From the NCBI GenBank assembly GCA_028290245.1, contig JAQGKG010000285.1, positions 1-5,637 of the forward strand: a DNA stretch of 5,637 nucleotides. Direction: 5' to 3'. A model generated the notes under the pieces. It saw nothing but the letters and a program-made list of their open reading frames with translations. It had not been told where the DNA came from and made no database searches. The translations under genes and the position numbers were made by a program. Below, piece after piece: positions 1-5,369 of this stretch. Position 1 is the stretch's first letter. Each line of letters begins with the position of its first letter. Origin of the DNA: Devosia sp. (GTDB taxonomy: Bacteria > Pseudomonadota > Alphaproteobacteria > Rhizobiales > Devosiaceae).

Positions 1-16
1 TAGGGCGCTTTTGATT

Positions 17-47
17 GGCGACTTCGCCGAACCTAGGCGAAGTGGCC
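17..47. repeat. Imperfect inverted repeat beside the recombinase gene (possible crossover site or hairpin)
   Basis: The left arm GGCGACTTCGCC (17-28) and right arm GGCGAAGTGGCC (36-47) are reverse complements except for one mismatch, and they flank the 7-base spacer GAACCTA. The element ends 4 bases beyond the recombinase stop codon. Arms of about 12 bp around a 6-8 bp spacer are the geometry of tyrosine-recombinase core sites, so a recombination site is possible. A transcription terminator for the recombinase gene is the alternative, but the minus strand shows no T-run after the stem (it reads AATCAAAAG). The structure is seen directly; the function is inferred. Confidence 0.55.
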
Positions 48-51
48 GGGT

Positions 52-682
52 TCAAATCTCAGTCGCCTCTGCCAATGAAAGTGCGTCATCGATATCGACA
101 CCCAGATACCTGACGGTGTTCTCGATCTTGGTATGTCCGAGCAGAATTTGGACCGCTCTGAGGTTCCCTGTTGCCTTGTAGATAATCGACGCCTTAGTGC
201 GTCGGAGCGAGTGCGTGCCGTACTCTTCCGGTCGCAGCCCTATTGCCGTAACCCATTCATCGACCAGTCGGGCATACTGACGCGTGCTCAGATGCCCAGC
301 AGCGTTCACCCGGCTGGGAAGGCGAAGTCATCTACTCTCCCACCGCGACGTTCCAGCAAGGCGAGTAGACTGGCTCGAGCGTCGGTTGTTATCTCGAACT
401 GGACCGGTCTGCGGTCTTCTGCTGGATGACCATAGATCGAGCTCTTATCGCTTGACCCGCAGCGAGGGTGCCAGTCTTGATCTTCACCAGATCACAGCCT
501 CTGAGCTTGCTATCGATGGCCAAGTCGAACAATGCCCGATCCCTCATTCTGCCTTCCCGATCGAGAAAGAAGCGGATTGACCAAATCTGCCGGATTTTGA
601 ACGCTCGTTTCGCGTCGACCTGCTTGCCGTCGTTCCAAGCTGGTCGCCCAGTCGCTACCGGATCATAGTGTGAAATACCCAT
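52..682 (-). pseudogene. Tyrosine recombinase/integrase, solo catalytic domain, two frameshifts
   Basis: This is a site-specific DNA recombinase of the phage-integrase family, broken into three reading frames. The start is ATG at 682-680, preceded by GGAG 8 bases upstream; the product begins MGISHYDPVATGRP. One base is missing at 412/413, where the expected Gly codon after QQKT is short by a base. A second is missing at 315/316, in the Pro codon of FAFPSRVNAAGH. Restoring both gives about 210 residues with all catalytic residues: Arg (about 61, in KLRGCDL), Lys (about 89, in QQKT), His-x-x-Arg (about 158-161, in THSLRR), His (about 184, in LLGHTK) and the nucleophile Tyr (about 193, in VRYLGV). 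There is no N-terminal core-binding domain, which is normal for this roughly 200-residue family found on alphaproteobacterial plasmids and islands. As read, the gene is inactive. A sequencing error is the alternative explanation. The family assignment is strong. Confidence 0.88.
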
Positions 683-844
683 CGTACGTCTCCGTCGGCC
701 GTGATTGGCCGCGGGACAAACGATCAGGAGCGCATAAGGGCCGGGGAGGGCGGACAACGAACCCATTTCGGCCGCTCTACTCGCTTTGTCCCCTCCTTCG
801 AAGCGGACATCGCCGCAACCTCTGAGATCAACCGCAGCGCGGCG
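683..844. other. Non-coding gap between recombinase and acetyltransferase genes
   Basis: No recognisable gene lies here. It contains the recombinase ribosome-binding site, a short hairpin-capable sequence at 696-711 (CGGCC, 6-base loop, GGCCG), and one copy of a degenerate repeat described separately. No convincing promoter for the recombinase was found. Confidence 0.5.
762..810 (-). repeat. Degenerate intergenic repeat, copy 1
   Basis: Read on the minus strand, the element begins ATGTCCGCTTC (810-800) and ends AAATGGGT (768-761), with about 31 bases between. Copy 2 (1395-1443) has the same two end motifs in the same order, orientation and near-identical spacing. From memory, similar ATGTCCGCTT...AATGGGT sequences are scattered through sphingomonad intergenic DNA. 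The origin and function of the element are unknown. Confidence 0.35.
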
Positions 845-1273
845 TCAGGCGACGGCCTTAGAGAAGCGACGGCGCTCAGCTGTTTCGGCTTCTAGAGTGA
901 AGCCCTCTCGCTTGTAAAACCGGTCAGCTGGGTTTGACGTCAGGACACTGAGCTTGGTGGGCAGCCCTCTTTCGGCAGCAAGGCTGGTCTTTGCTCTCAG
1001 TACAAGCGCGCCGATACCGCGCCCCTGATGCTCGGGACCAATGTATAATTTCGCGATGAACAGGTGATCTGGATGCCATGACACTGCGATGCAGCCACAT
1101 GGATTGCCTTCCACTTCCACAATCTCGTGCCCGGTCGGATCCAATGTTTCAACTGTATCTGAGGGACGCCACGAGCCCCATAGCGCTTCTGCATAGGCCC
1201 GCATGCATTGCCCCTCCAACTCCAGGAGGTACTTGGCATCTGAGCGTGTAGCCGGTCGCAAGGTCACGGTCAT
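845..1273 (-). CDS. GNAT family N-acetyltransferase
   Basis: This encodes a 142-residue cytoplasmic enzyme predicted to move an acetyl group from acetyl-CoA to an amine; the substrate is unknown. The start is ATG at 1273-1271, with a modest AGAGAG upstream; the frame is open further upstream, but MTVTLRPATRSDAKYL is the classic beginning of this fold. The acetyl-CoA pyrophosphate-binding motif A is clear at about residues 76-88 (LYIGPEHQGRGIG, the Q-x-x-G-x-G pattern), followed by the helix ALVLRAKTSLAAERG. The C-terminal motif B is seen as SNPADRFYKREGF (about 113-125). Length is normal for a single GNAT domain. It stands alone: the recombinase gene lies downstream on the same strand after 162 bp, and degenerate repeats lie on both sides, so it may be a small cargo gene. 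The family is certain; the substrate is not. Confidence 0.9.
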   Translation of the reverse strand: MTVTLRPATRSDAKYLLELEGQCMRAYAEALWGSWRPSDTVETLDPTGHEIVEVEGNPCGCIAVSWHPDHLFIAKLYIGPEHQGRGIGALVLRAKTSLAAERGLPTKLSVLTSNPADRFYKREGFTLEAETAERRRFSKAVA

Positions 1274-1568
1274 TGAAGGCTCTCTATTGGCCGCAAATGG
1301 CCGTTCTAACAGGCGGTCGGATCTCGGCTCAATCCACCTCGAGAATGAAGCTGCCAGCCTTCTTAGCTGCAATCGCGGGGCCGGTAGTTTTCGACCCATT
1401 TTGAACGTTCGAAAGCTGTCGAACGGTCCCTGAAAGCGGACATAAATATCGGCGGTCAAGCAGACGACAGTCACTCTTGCAATGATTTGGCTGGCGGCTT
1501 TGGGTCTGTTTCAGAGCATGCCCCCGAAAGGAAGGCCTTTCACACCGGCACTCCCTGGCAATCACTGG
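1274..1568. other. Non-coding gap upstream of the acetyltransferase gene
   Basis: These 295 bases lie between the TetR stop codon and the GNAT start. Open frames exist on both strands but none gives a recognisable protein. Contents seen: a degenerate repeat copy (1395-1443); a 6-bp inverted repeat GTTCGA-AAGCTG-TCGAAC (1407-1424) inside it; and GAAAGG-AAGG-CCTTTC (1526-1541), a short perfect hairpin 28 bases downstream of the tetR stop that lacks a T-run. Confidence 0.5.
1395..1443 (-). repeat. Degenerate intergenic repeat, copy 2
   Basis: Read on the minus strand, the element begins ATGTCCGCTTTC (1443-1432) and ends AAAATGGG (1402-1395), mirroring copy 1 on the other side of the GNAT gene. 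Between the ends it contains the inverted repeat GTTCGA/TCGAAC. Similarity between the copies is limited to the ends, so this is an ancient or fast-diverging element at best. Confidence 0.35.
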
Positions 1569-2159
1569 TCAGTTGATCAGCAGCCCCGCCGCCATGGCAT
1601 TAAACGCCTCGACCACCCTTGGCAGGGTCTTAGCTGGATCATCGCTCGCCGCTACCCAGAGGGCGGCATTTAGCGCTGCGCCATTCATCAGACGCGCTGC
1701 CGCCTCGGGATCAACTTTCTTAATGCGCCCTTCGGTAATTAGCCGCTCGACCGTCCGTTTGGTACTTTGAAGACAGCTATCCTGGCTCGGCCATTGCGAT
1801 GGATCGCCCAGTACGGCGGGCCCGTCCAGCAGCACAATGCGCTGAACCTCGGCATCTAGCGCCATTTTTATGTAGGCAGCCCCCTCCGCAAGCAGCGCCT
1901 CCCAAGGATCAGTCTTGAGCGCTCCGATTTCCTGCGCCTTCTGTGCCATGGCACTGTCAATCTGATGCACCACCGCTGCCAGCAGGCCCTTCTTGTCACC
2001 GAAATTGTGATAGAGCGCGCCGCGCGTCAGGCCTACTGATGCTGTGAGCTCATCCATGGACGCTGCCGCGTAGCCCTGGGCCGCAAAGGCCTTCCTTCCG
2101 GCTTCGATCAGCCGGATACGAGTCTCTTCCATCATCGCCTGGCGTTTATTGGCCATCAT
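1569..2159 (-). CDS. TetR/AcrR family transcriptional regulator, divergent from yjgH
   Basis: This is a DNA-binding repressor of about 196 residues. The N-terminal helix-turn-helix spans roughly residues 12-60: TRIRLIEAGRKAFAAQGYAA, then SMDELTASVGLTRGALYHNF, then the GDKKGLLAAVV helix typical of TetR proteins. The remaining helices (about 65-196) form the ligand-binding and dimer domain, with no distinctive substrate signature. Two adjacent ATG codons (2159 and 2156) could start it; the AGG at 2164-2166 sits 4 bases from the first and 7 from the second, so 2156 may be used. The gene is divergent from yjgH, and the shared 119-bp gap carries three similar palindromes. The natural inference is that it represses yjgH and its own gene. 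The inducer is unknown. Family certain; target inferred from position. Confidence 0.93.
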   Translation of the reverse strand: MMANKRQAMMEETRIRLIEAGRKAFAAQGYAAASMDELTASVGLTRGALYHNFGDKKGLLAAVVHQIDSAMAQKAQEIGALKTDPWEALLAEGAAYIKMALDAEVQRIVLLDGPAVLGDPSQWPSQDSCLQSTKRTVERLITEGRIKKVDPEAAARLMNGAALNAALWVAASDDPAKTLPRVVEAFNAMAAGLLIN

Positions 2160-2171
2160 CGCACCTGCTTC

Positions 2172-2236
2172 ACATACGTGATGAATGTGAATTTGACATG
2201 CGTCGCGTATGTAGGCTAAGCATACGGTGCGTATAT
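2172..2236. promoter_or_regulatory. Array of three related 17-bp operator-like palindromes
   Basis: Three sites share the form (A/G)CAT(A/G)CG-N3-CGTATGT: ACATACG-TGA-TGAATGT (2172-2188), ACATGCG-TCG-CGTATGT (2196-2212) and GCATACG-GTG-CGTATAT (2220-2236). Their centres (2180, 2204, 2228) are exactly 24 bp apart. Site 1 also sits in a longer palindrome with perfect outer arms, TTCACAT-N9-ATGTGAA (2169-2191), and lies 12 bp from the tetR start. Site 2 overlaps the -35 element of yjgH, and site 3 lies near its expected transcription start. Binding by the adjacent TetR protein would therefore block both genes. The sequence pattern is direct; the bound protein is inferred. Confidence 0.7.
2193..2222 (+). 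promoter_or_regulatory. Probable yjgH promoter
   Basis: A perfect -35 box, TTGACA, lies at 2193-2198. The -10 region 16-18 bases downstream (GGCTAAGCA, 2214-2222) is a poor match to TATAAT, so the exact -10 is uncertain. The -35 overlaps the middle operator site. A candidate divergent tetR promoter on the minus strand is ATGTCA (2201-2196), a 17-bp spacer, then TATGTG (2178-2173); it is weaker and more tentative. Confidence 0.45.
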
Positions 2237-2278
2237 CAGATTGCGCGATACAAAGACAGATATGGAATCGAGCCTGAG

Positions 2279-2674
2279 ATGATCAAACGTGAAGCCATCT
2301 TCCCCGCGGACCGTCATGCCCTTTACGAAGCTCATGGCTATTCCGCCGCGATCCGCTCTGGTGACCTGCTTTTCGTGTCTGGCCAGGTCGGAAGCCAGCA
2401 GGATGGTTCCCCCGAGCCCGACTACTCTCAGCAGGTGGACCGCGCATTCCAGAACCTCAAGACGGTTCTGGCTGCAGCCGGAGCAACCCTGGATGACATC
2501 GTCGATGTCACAAGTTTCCATACCGATCCGGAAAAGCAGTTTGAACTCTTCATGGTGGTCAAGAACCGCCATTTCAATACGAAGCCATACCCCAATTGGA
2601 CGGCCATCGGAGTCAGCTGGCTGGCTGGCTTCGATTTTGAAATCAAGGTAATAGCCCGTATTCCTGCAGCGTAG
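2279..2674 (+). CDS. yjgH: YjgH-type RidA/YER057c/UK114 family protein
   Basis: A 131-residue cytoplasmic protein of the Rid superfamily, which forms trimers with active clefts between subunits; canonical RidA hydrolyses reactive enamines/imines made by PLP enzymes. It resembles E. coli YjgH along its whole length as I remember that protein (AIFPADRHALYEAHGYSAAIRSGDLLFVSGQVG, then DVTSFHTDPEKQFE, then PYPNWTAIGVSWLAGFDFEIKVIARIP). The catalytic Arg of canonical RidA (in the FPAR motif) is replaced by Trp107 in YPNW, while the Glu of the FEIK motif (Glu121) is kept, so imine deaminase activity should not be assumed. ATG 2279 is chosen because it matches the YjgH N-terminus; upstream in-frame codons run through the operator array. 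The Shine-Dalgarno is weak. The divergent TetR gene is the likely regulator. Family and subgroup are secure; the substrate is unknown. Confidence 0.93.
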   Translation: MIKREAIFPADRHALYEAHGYSAAIRSGDLLFVSGQVGSQQDGSPEPDYSQQVDRAFQNLKTVLAAAGATLDDIVDVTSFHTDPEKQFELFMVVKNRHFNTKPYPNWTAIGVSWLAGFDFEIKVIARIPAA

Positions 2675-2680
2675 TGATTG

Positions 2681-2713
2681 AACAAACAAATAAGGCGCCG
2701 GATTGCGCCGGCG
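2681..2713 (-). terminator. Probable rho-independent terminator for the marR transcript
   Basis: On the minus strand, the stem CGCCGG (2713-2708), loop CGCAAT and stem CCGGCG (2701-2696) are followed by CC and the T-rich tract TTATTTGTTTGTT (2693-2681). This is the right order for stopping minus-strand transcription from the MarR gene, about 80 bases past its stop codon. On the plus strand the hairpin, 21 bases after the yjgH stop, lacks a following T-run. An alternative 5-bp pairing (GGCGC/GCGCC) competes with the stem. Confidence 0.5.
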
Positions 2714-2790
2714 GCAATGACCCATTTAGCCATTTACGCTACGATGACCTGGCCAAGAAACCAGCCACCACCCAGGTCTGCGGACGCGCT

Positions 2791-3257
2791 TCAAGGCAAC
2801 TGCTTCGTGAACGTACCCATCGCCTCCAAGAAACGCGCGACGGCGCTCAGGTCCTGTTCGGTGAATTCGCGGGTCACCTTGCGATAGCTTTGGTCGATCT
2901 CCCGATATCGCTGTAGCGGCTCGGCCGCCTTGTCGCGGTTGAGCTCGATCAAGAGGCTCCGACGATCGTCTGGATTGGGCAGGCGCCGTGTGTAGCCGGC
3001 CGCCTCCAGCCGGTCGAGCACCGCCGTGCCCGAACCTGAAGTCAGGTTCAGGTGGGCGATGATCTGCTTGGGACTAACCGGCGCCTCGGCCCTGCTCAGA
3101 TAACCGATGCAGGAAAAGTCGGTCGGGTGCAGGCCCTGCGCCTTGGCTGCTTGTTCGCGGGCATTGGTCACCGCCTCGATCAGTTCCTGCGGGCCCCGCC
3201 CACGCGTTTGAGGAGTGCCTCATGCTCTGACCCATCGCTTAACGTATTCTGGGCCAT
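2791..3257 (-). pseudogene. MarR family transcriptional regulator, one frameshift near the N-terminus
   Basis: This is a winged helix-turn-helix regulator. The main frame (3171-2791) encodes the fold: helix-turn-helix in SPKQIIAHLNLTSGSGTAVLDRLEAAG, then the wing YTRRLPNPDDRRSLLIEL with the D-x-R motif, and C-terminal dimer helices. The only in-frame start there is GTG 3171, with poor ribosome-binding context, and the coding-like residues PQELIEA extend upstream of it. A better beginning is ATG at 3257-3255 in another frame, reading MAQNTLSDGSEHEALLKRVGG. That frame joins the main one if a single base is restored in the run GGGGCCC (3197-3191), giving 155 residues, a normal MarR length. Either a one-base deletion cuts off the first helix or this is a sequencing miscount. 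The nearest downstream gene, yjgH, is convergent, so no target is evident here. A truncated but functional protein from the GTG cannot be excluded. Confidence 0.8.
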
Positions 3258-3385
3258 CAATCTCGATCTTCAAGTTAATGCTTGGTCGATTTAAACTGCC
3301 CAGAGCAGTCGTCAGTCTCAGCACGGCGTACGCCAACGTAGCTGTCGTGGTGATGCACGTGACTGAGTCGGGCACCAACTGGTGT
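3258..3385. other. Non-coding gap between quiC and marR
   Basis: These 128 bases contain no recognisable gene. Seen here are CACCA-AC-TGGTG (3373-3384), just past the quiC stop but with too short a loop and no T-run to be a good terminator, and the 10-bp palindrome GGCGTACGCC (3325-3334), a possible operator. The marR promoter should lie in this gap, but no clear -35/-10 pair was identified. Confidence 0.4.
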
Positions 3386-5278
3386 TCATCGATTCGGCAG
3401 TCCAAGTATTGGCAGTGCACGTTTTTGGGCAGCGATGCGGAAGGGGGCGTTGACGGCACCATAGCCCTGATATCCGGCTGAACGTTGCACGATCTCGAAG
3501 AAAAAACCTTCGCCCACACTGCCGGAATATAGTTGGTAGAACTCTCCGTTGGCGTCGCGATCATAGAGGATGTTGGAGGCGCGCAGATCATCCAGCAGAG
3601 CCTGCGGTAGGGCCAGCCTGGCTTGCAAGTCGTCGTAGTAGTTGGGAGATATCTGCAGCGCTCGCATGCCGTTCTGATGCAATGCCTGCGCTGTCTGGAA
3701 GATGTCATCGCTGGCGAAGGCCAGGTGCTGGATGCTTGAGCCGAAGGTTTCGGCGATGAAGCGACCGGCAAGGGTGCGATGACTTTCGGCTCCGTTCAGG
3801 GTGAGGCGGAGGCTACCCGCCTGATTTTCGATGACCTGGCTGCGGATCAGGCCGGATGGGTCGACCACATCGACCATTGGGCTTTTACTAACTTTGAAAA
3901 TGGACCTGTAGAACAGGATCCAGGTCAGCATCTCTTCGTAGTTCATGGTCTGCGCCACATGGTCCACTCGTCGCAGCCCGGCATCCTTATTGGCTTCGGG
4001 ATCACGGGCCGCGTCGAACTCGACGTCCCAGACGCGGCCCAGTGGGCTATGGTCGTCGAGGAAATAGATAACTCCGCCACCAATGCCGCGGATGGCGGGA
4101 ATGGCGAGCTGGTCCGGGCCGACGCGCTGGTTGAAGAGTTGCGCGCCAAGCGCCTCAGCGCGTTCGACCGTCGCTGCCGCATCACCGACGGTCAGACCTA
4201 GCGCATAGGCCGAAATTCCGTGCGTGAGATAGGCGGAGTGGGCCAGCCCTTCGCGCTCGGTGTTGATGATGATGTTGATGTCGCCCTGGGTGAAGCGTTC
4301 GACGGCCTTGCTGCGGTGGTGTCCGGTGAGGCGGAAACCAAGCTGGCGTAGATGGTGGGACAAGGTTTGTGCTTCGTCTTCGTCGGCGGCGAACTCCACG
4401 AAAGCCACGCCGTGCACGTCGACGCGTGGCGGCAGGATCGGCACCTTGATGGCGATGCCGGGTTCGGCGTTGCGGACCTGATCCATCAGGTAGACCAGCG
4501 AGCGATGGCCGTCGGCGGCAATGGTGCGCGGAGAGCCGCTGCGGAACTGGTCGTTGAAGATTTCGAGGGAAATTGCGCCGTTGTAGCCGGTTGCGGCCAC
4601 GGCACGCATGAAGTCGGTGACCGGCAGATCGCCCTCGCCGGGCATGTTGCGGAAGTGGCGGCTCCAATACAGCAGGTCCATGTCGATTTTGGGCGCATCG
4701 GCCAGCTGCACGATGAAAATCTTGTCGCCGGGAATCTTGCGGATCGATTCCGGGTCGATGCCGCGTGACAGCGTGTGGAAGCTGTCGAGAATGATGCCGA
4801 TACTGGCGTGATCGGCGCGGCGGACGATTTCCCAGGCGTCGCGGTGGTCGTTGACGTGGCGGCCCCAGGCAAGGGCCTCATAGCCAACGCGCAGGTTGCG
4901 CTTTGCAGCCCGCTCGCCGAGTTCGCGCAGGTCCGCGGCGGCACGATCGACGCCTCCCAGGGCTAGTGGTGAGACGCTGGAGCAGACCAGCATCAGATCG
5001 GTGCCGAGTTCGCCCATCAGGTCGAATTTGCGCTCGGCGCGCTCAAAAGCCTGGCTGCGCTGCGGCTCCGGCAGTCCCTCGAAATCGCGAAACGGCTGGA
5101 ACAGCGTGATGCTCAGGCCAAGGTCGGCAACCATGCGGGCGACGTCGCGCGGCGATCGATAATAGGCGAGAAAGTCGTTCTCGAAGATTTCGACGCCATC
5201 GAAGCCGGACGCAGCTATCGCCTCCAGCTTCTCCCGCAGATCGCCGCTGATCGAAACCGTGGCTATCGAAGTCTTCAA
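3386..5278 (-). CDS. quiC: 3-dehydroshikimate dehydratase fused to a 4-hydroxyphenylpyruvate-dioxygenase-like domain
   Basis: A 630-residue bifunctional-type enzyme that dehydrates 3-dehydroshikimate to protocatechuate in quinate/shikimate catabolism; cytoplasmic. Residues about 1-265 form a TIM barrel of the sugar-phosphate isomerase/AP-endonuclease-2 type. The metal ligands expected from Pseudomonas QuiC1 are all visible: Glu134 (GYEALAWGRH), Asp165 and His168 (LDSFHT), Gln191 (IVQLADAP) and Glu239 (SLEIFND). After a linker come two VOC modules, about 287-415 and 435-615. The second has the His-His-Glu iron triad of HPPD-like proteins: His440 (RVDHVAQ), His518 (SIQHLAF) and Glu595 (GFFFEIVQR). 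The start is TTG 5278: it gives MKTSIATVSISG, matches the family numbering, and has GGAGG 7 bases upstream. Longer in-frame starts run through the promoter. A TetR gene lies upstream on the same strand, with an operator-like palindrome between. The dehydratase is confident; the activity of the dioxygenase-like part is not established. Confidence 0.95.
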   Translation of the reverse strand: MKTSIATVSISGDLREKLEAIAASGFDGVEIFENDFLAYYRSPRDVARMVADLGLSITLFQPFRDFEGLPEPQRSQAFERAERKFDLMGELGTDLMLVCSSVSPLALGGVDRAAADLRELGERAAKRNLRVGYEALAWGRHVNDHRDAWEIVRRADHASIGIILDSFHTLSRGIDPESIRKIPGDKIFIVQLADAPKIDMDLLYWSRHFRNMPGEGDLPVTDFMRAVAATGYNGAISLEIFNDQFRSGSPRTIAADGHRSLVYLMDQVRNAEPGIAIKVPILPPRVDVHGVAFVEFAADEDEAQTLSHHLRQLGFRLTGHHRSKAVERFTQGDINIIINTEREGLAHSAYLTHGISAYALGLTVGDAAATVERAEALGAQLFNQRVGPDQLAIPAIRGIGGGVIYFLDDHSPLGRVWDVEFDAARDPEANKDAGLRRVDHVAQTMNYEEMLTWILFYRSIFKVSKSPMVDVVDPSGLIRSQVIENQAGSLRLTLNGAESHRTLAGRFIAETFGSSIQHLAFASDDIFQTAQALHQNGMRALQISPNYYDDLQARLALPQALLDDLRASNILYDRDANGEFYQLYSGSVGEGFFFEIVQRSAGYQGYGAVNAPFRIAAQKRALPILGLPNR

Positions 5279-5284
5279 AATCCG

Positions 5285-5292
5285 TCCTCCCC
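5285..5292 (-). promoter_or_regulatory. Shine-Dalgarno sequence fixing the quiC TTG start
   Basis: The minus strand reads GGGGAGGA here, with the GGAGG core 7 bases before TTG 5278. No ATG, GTG or other start lies at this distance, so this site is the main evidence for a TTG initiation codon. Confidence 0.8.
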
Positions 5293-5305
5293 GACGTGGT
5301 GTGAA

Positions 5306-5334
5306 AGAGTACGAACTAGTTAGTACATTTGCAA
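5306..5334 (-). promoter_or_regulatory. Probable quiC promoter
   Basis: On the minus strand, TTGCAA (5334-5329) and TACTCT (5311-5306) are separated by exactly 17 bases, with the expected transcription start near 5299 and a short leader to the quiC start. Both boxes are only partial matches (4/6 and 3/6). The palindrome at 5309-5326 fills the spacer. Confidence 0.5.
5309..5326. promoter_or_regulatory. TetR-type operator in the quiC promoter
   Basis: The 18-bp sequence GTACGAACTAGTTAGTAC is palindromic except for one base pair (G5313 against A5322). It occupies the spacer and the edge of the -10 box of the quiC promoter, so a bound repressor would exclude RNA polymerase. The TetR-family gene ending at 5370 is the obvious candidate, with a quinate-pathway intermediate as the possible inducer; both are inferences. 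Confidence 0.65.
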
Positions 5335-5369
5335 GGGGCGGGGAGGCGTGGTGGCTGCCGGAGCCGTAC

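Noticed and set aside
46..74. tRNA 3' half: GGGTTCAAATCTC resembles a T-arm and is followed by GCCA at 71-74
   Set aside because: The T-stem has a C-A mismatch, no matching 5' acceptor strand or anticodon arm is visible (the hairpin at 17-47 has a loop unlike an anticodon loop), and the stretch overlaps the recombinase C-terminal codons. An attachment-site remnant remains possible but is unsupported.
1403..1424. Alphaproteobacterial LexA box around GAACGTTCGAAAGC
   Set aside because: The GTTC-N7-GTTC spacing is not met; the palindromes here belong to the degenerate repeat.
1274..1474. N-terminal extension of the GNAT protein by 67 in-frame codons
   Set aside because: The extension has no recognisable domain and crosses the degenerate repeat, and the internal start MTVTLRP matches normal GNAT beginnings.
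1526..1541. Hairpin GAAAGG-AAGG-CCTTTC as the tetR terminator
   Set aside because: On the minus strand the stem is followed by GGGGGCATG, not a T-run, and the stem is only 6 bp.
2169..2191. CRP-type site in TTCACAT-N9-ATGTGAA
   Set aside because: CRP sites have the order TGTGA-N6-TCACA; here the half-sites are in the opposite order, so a TetR-type operator fits better.
3220..3300. Minus-strand open frame ending NLKIEIDGPEYVKRWVRA, with its TGA overlapping an ATG, as the 3' end of a lost gene
   Set aside because: Most of this open frame is a shadow of quiC, no family is recognised, and the better MarR start at 3257 lies inside the stretch in a different frame.
3779..4201. Plus-strand open frames within the quiC region
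   Set aside because: They lie opposite the well-supported quiC frame and have no recognisable domains; long antisense frames are usual in GC-rich genes.
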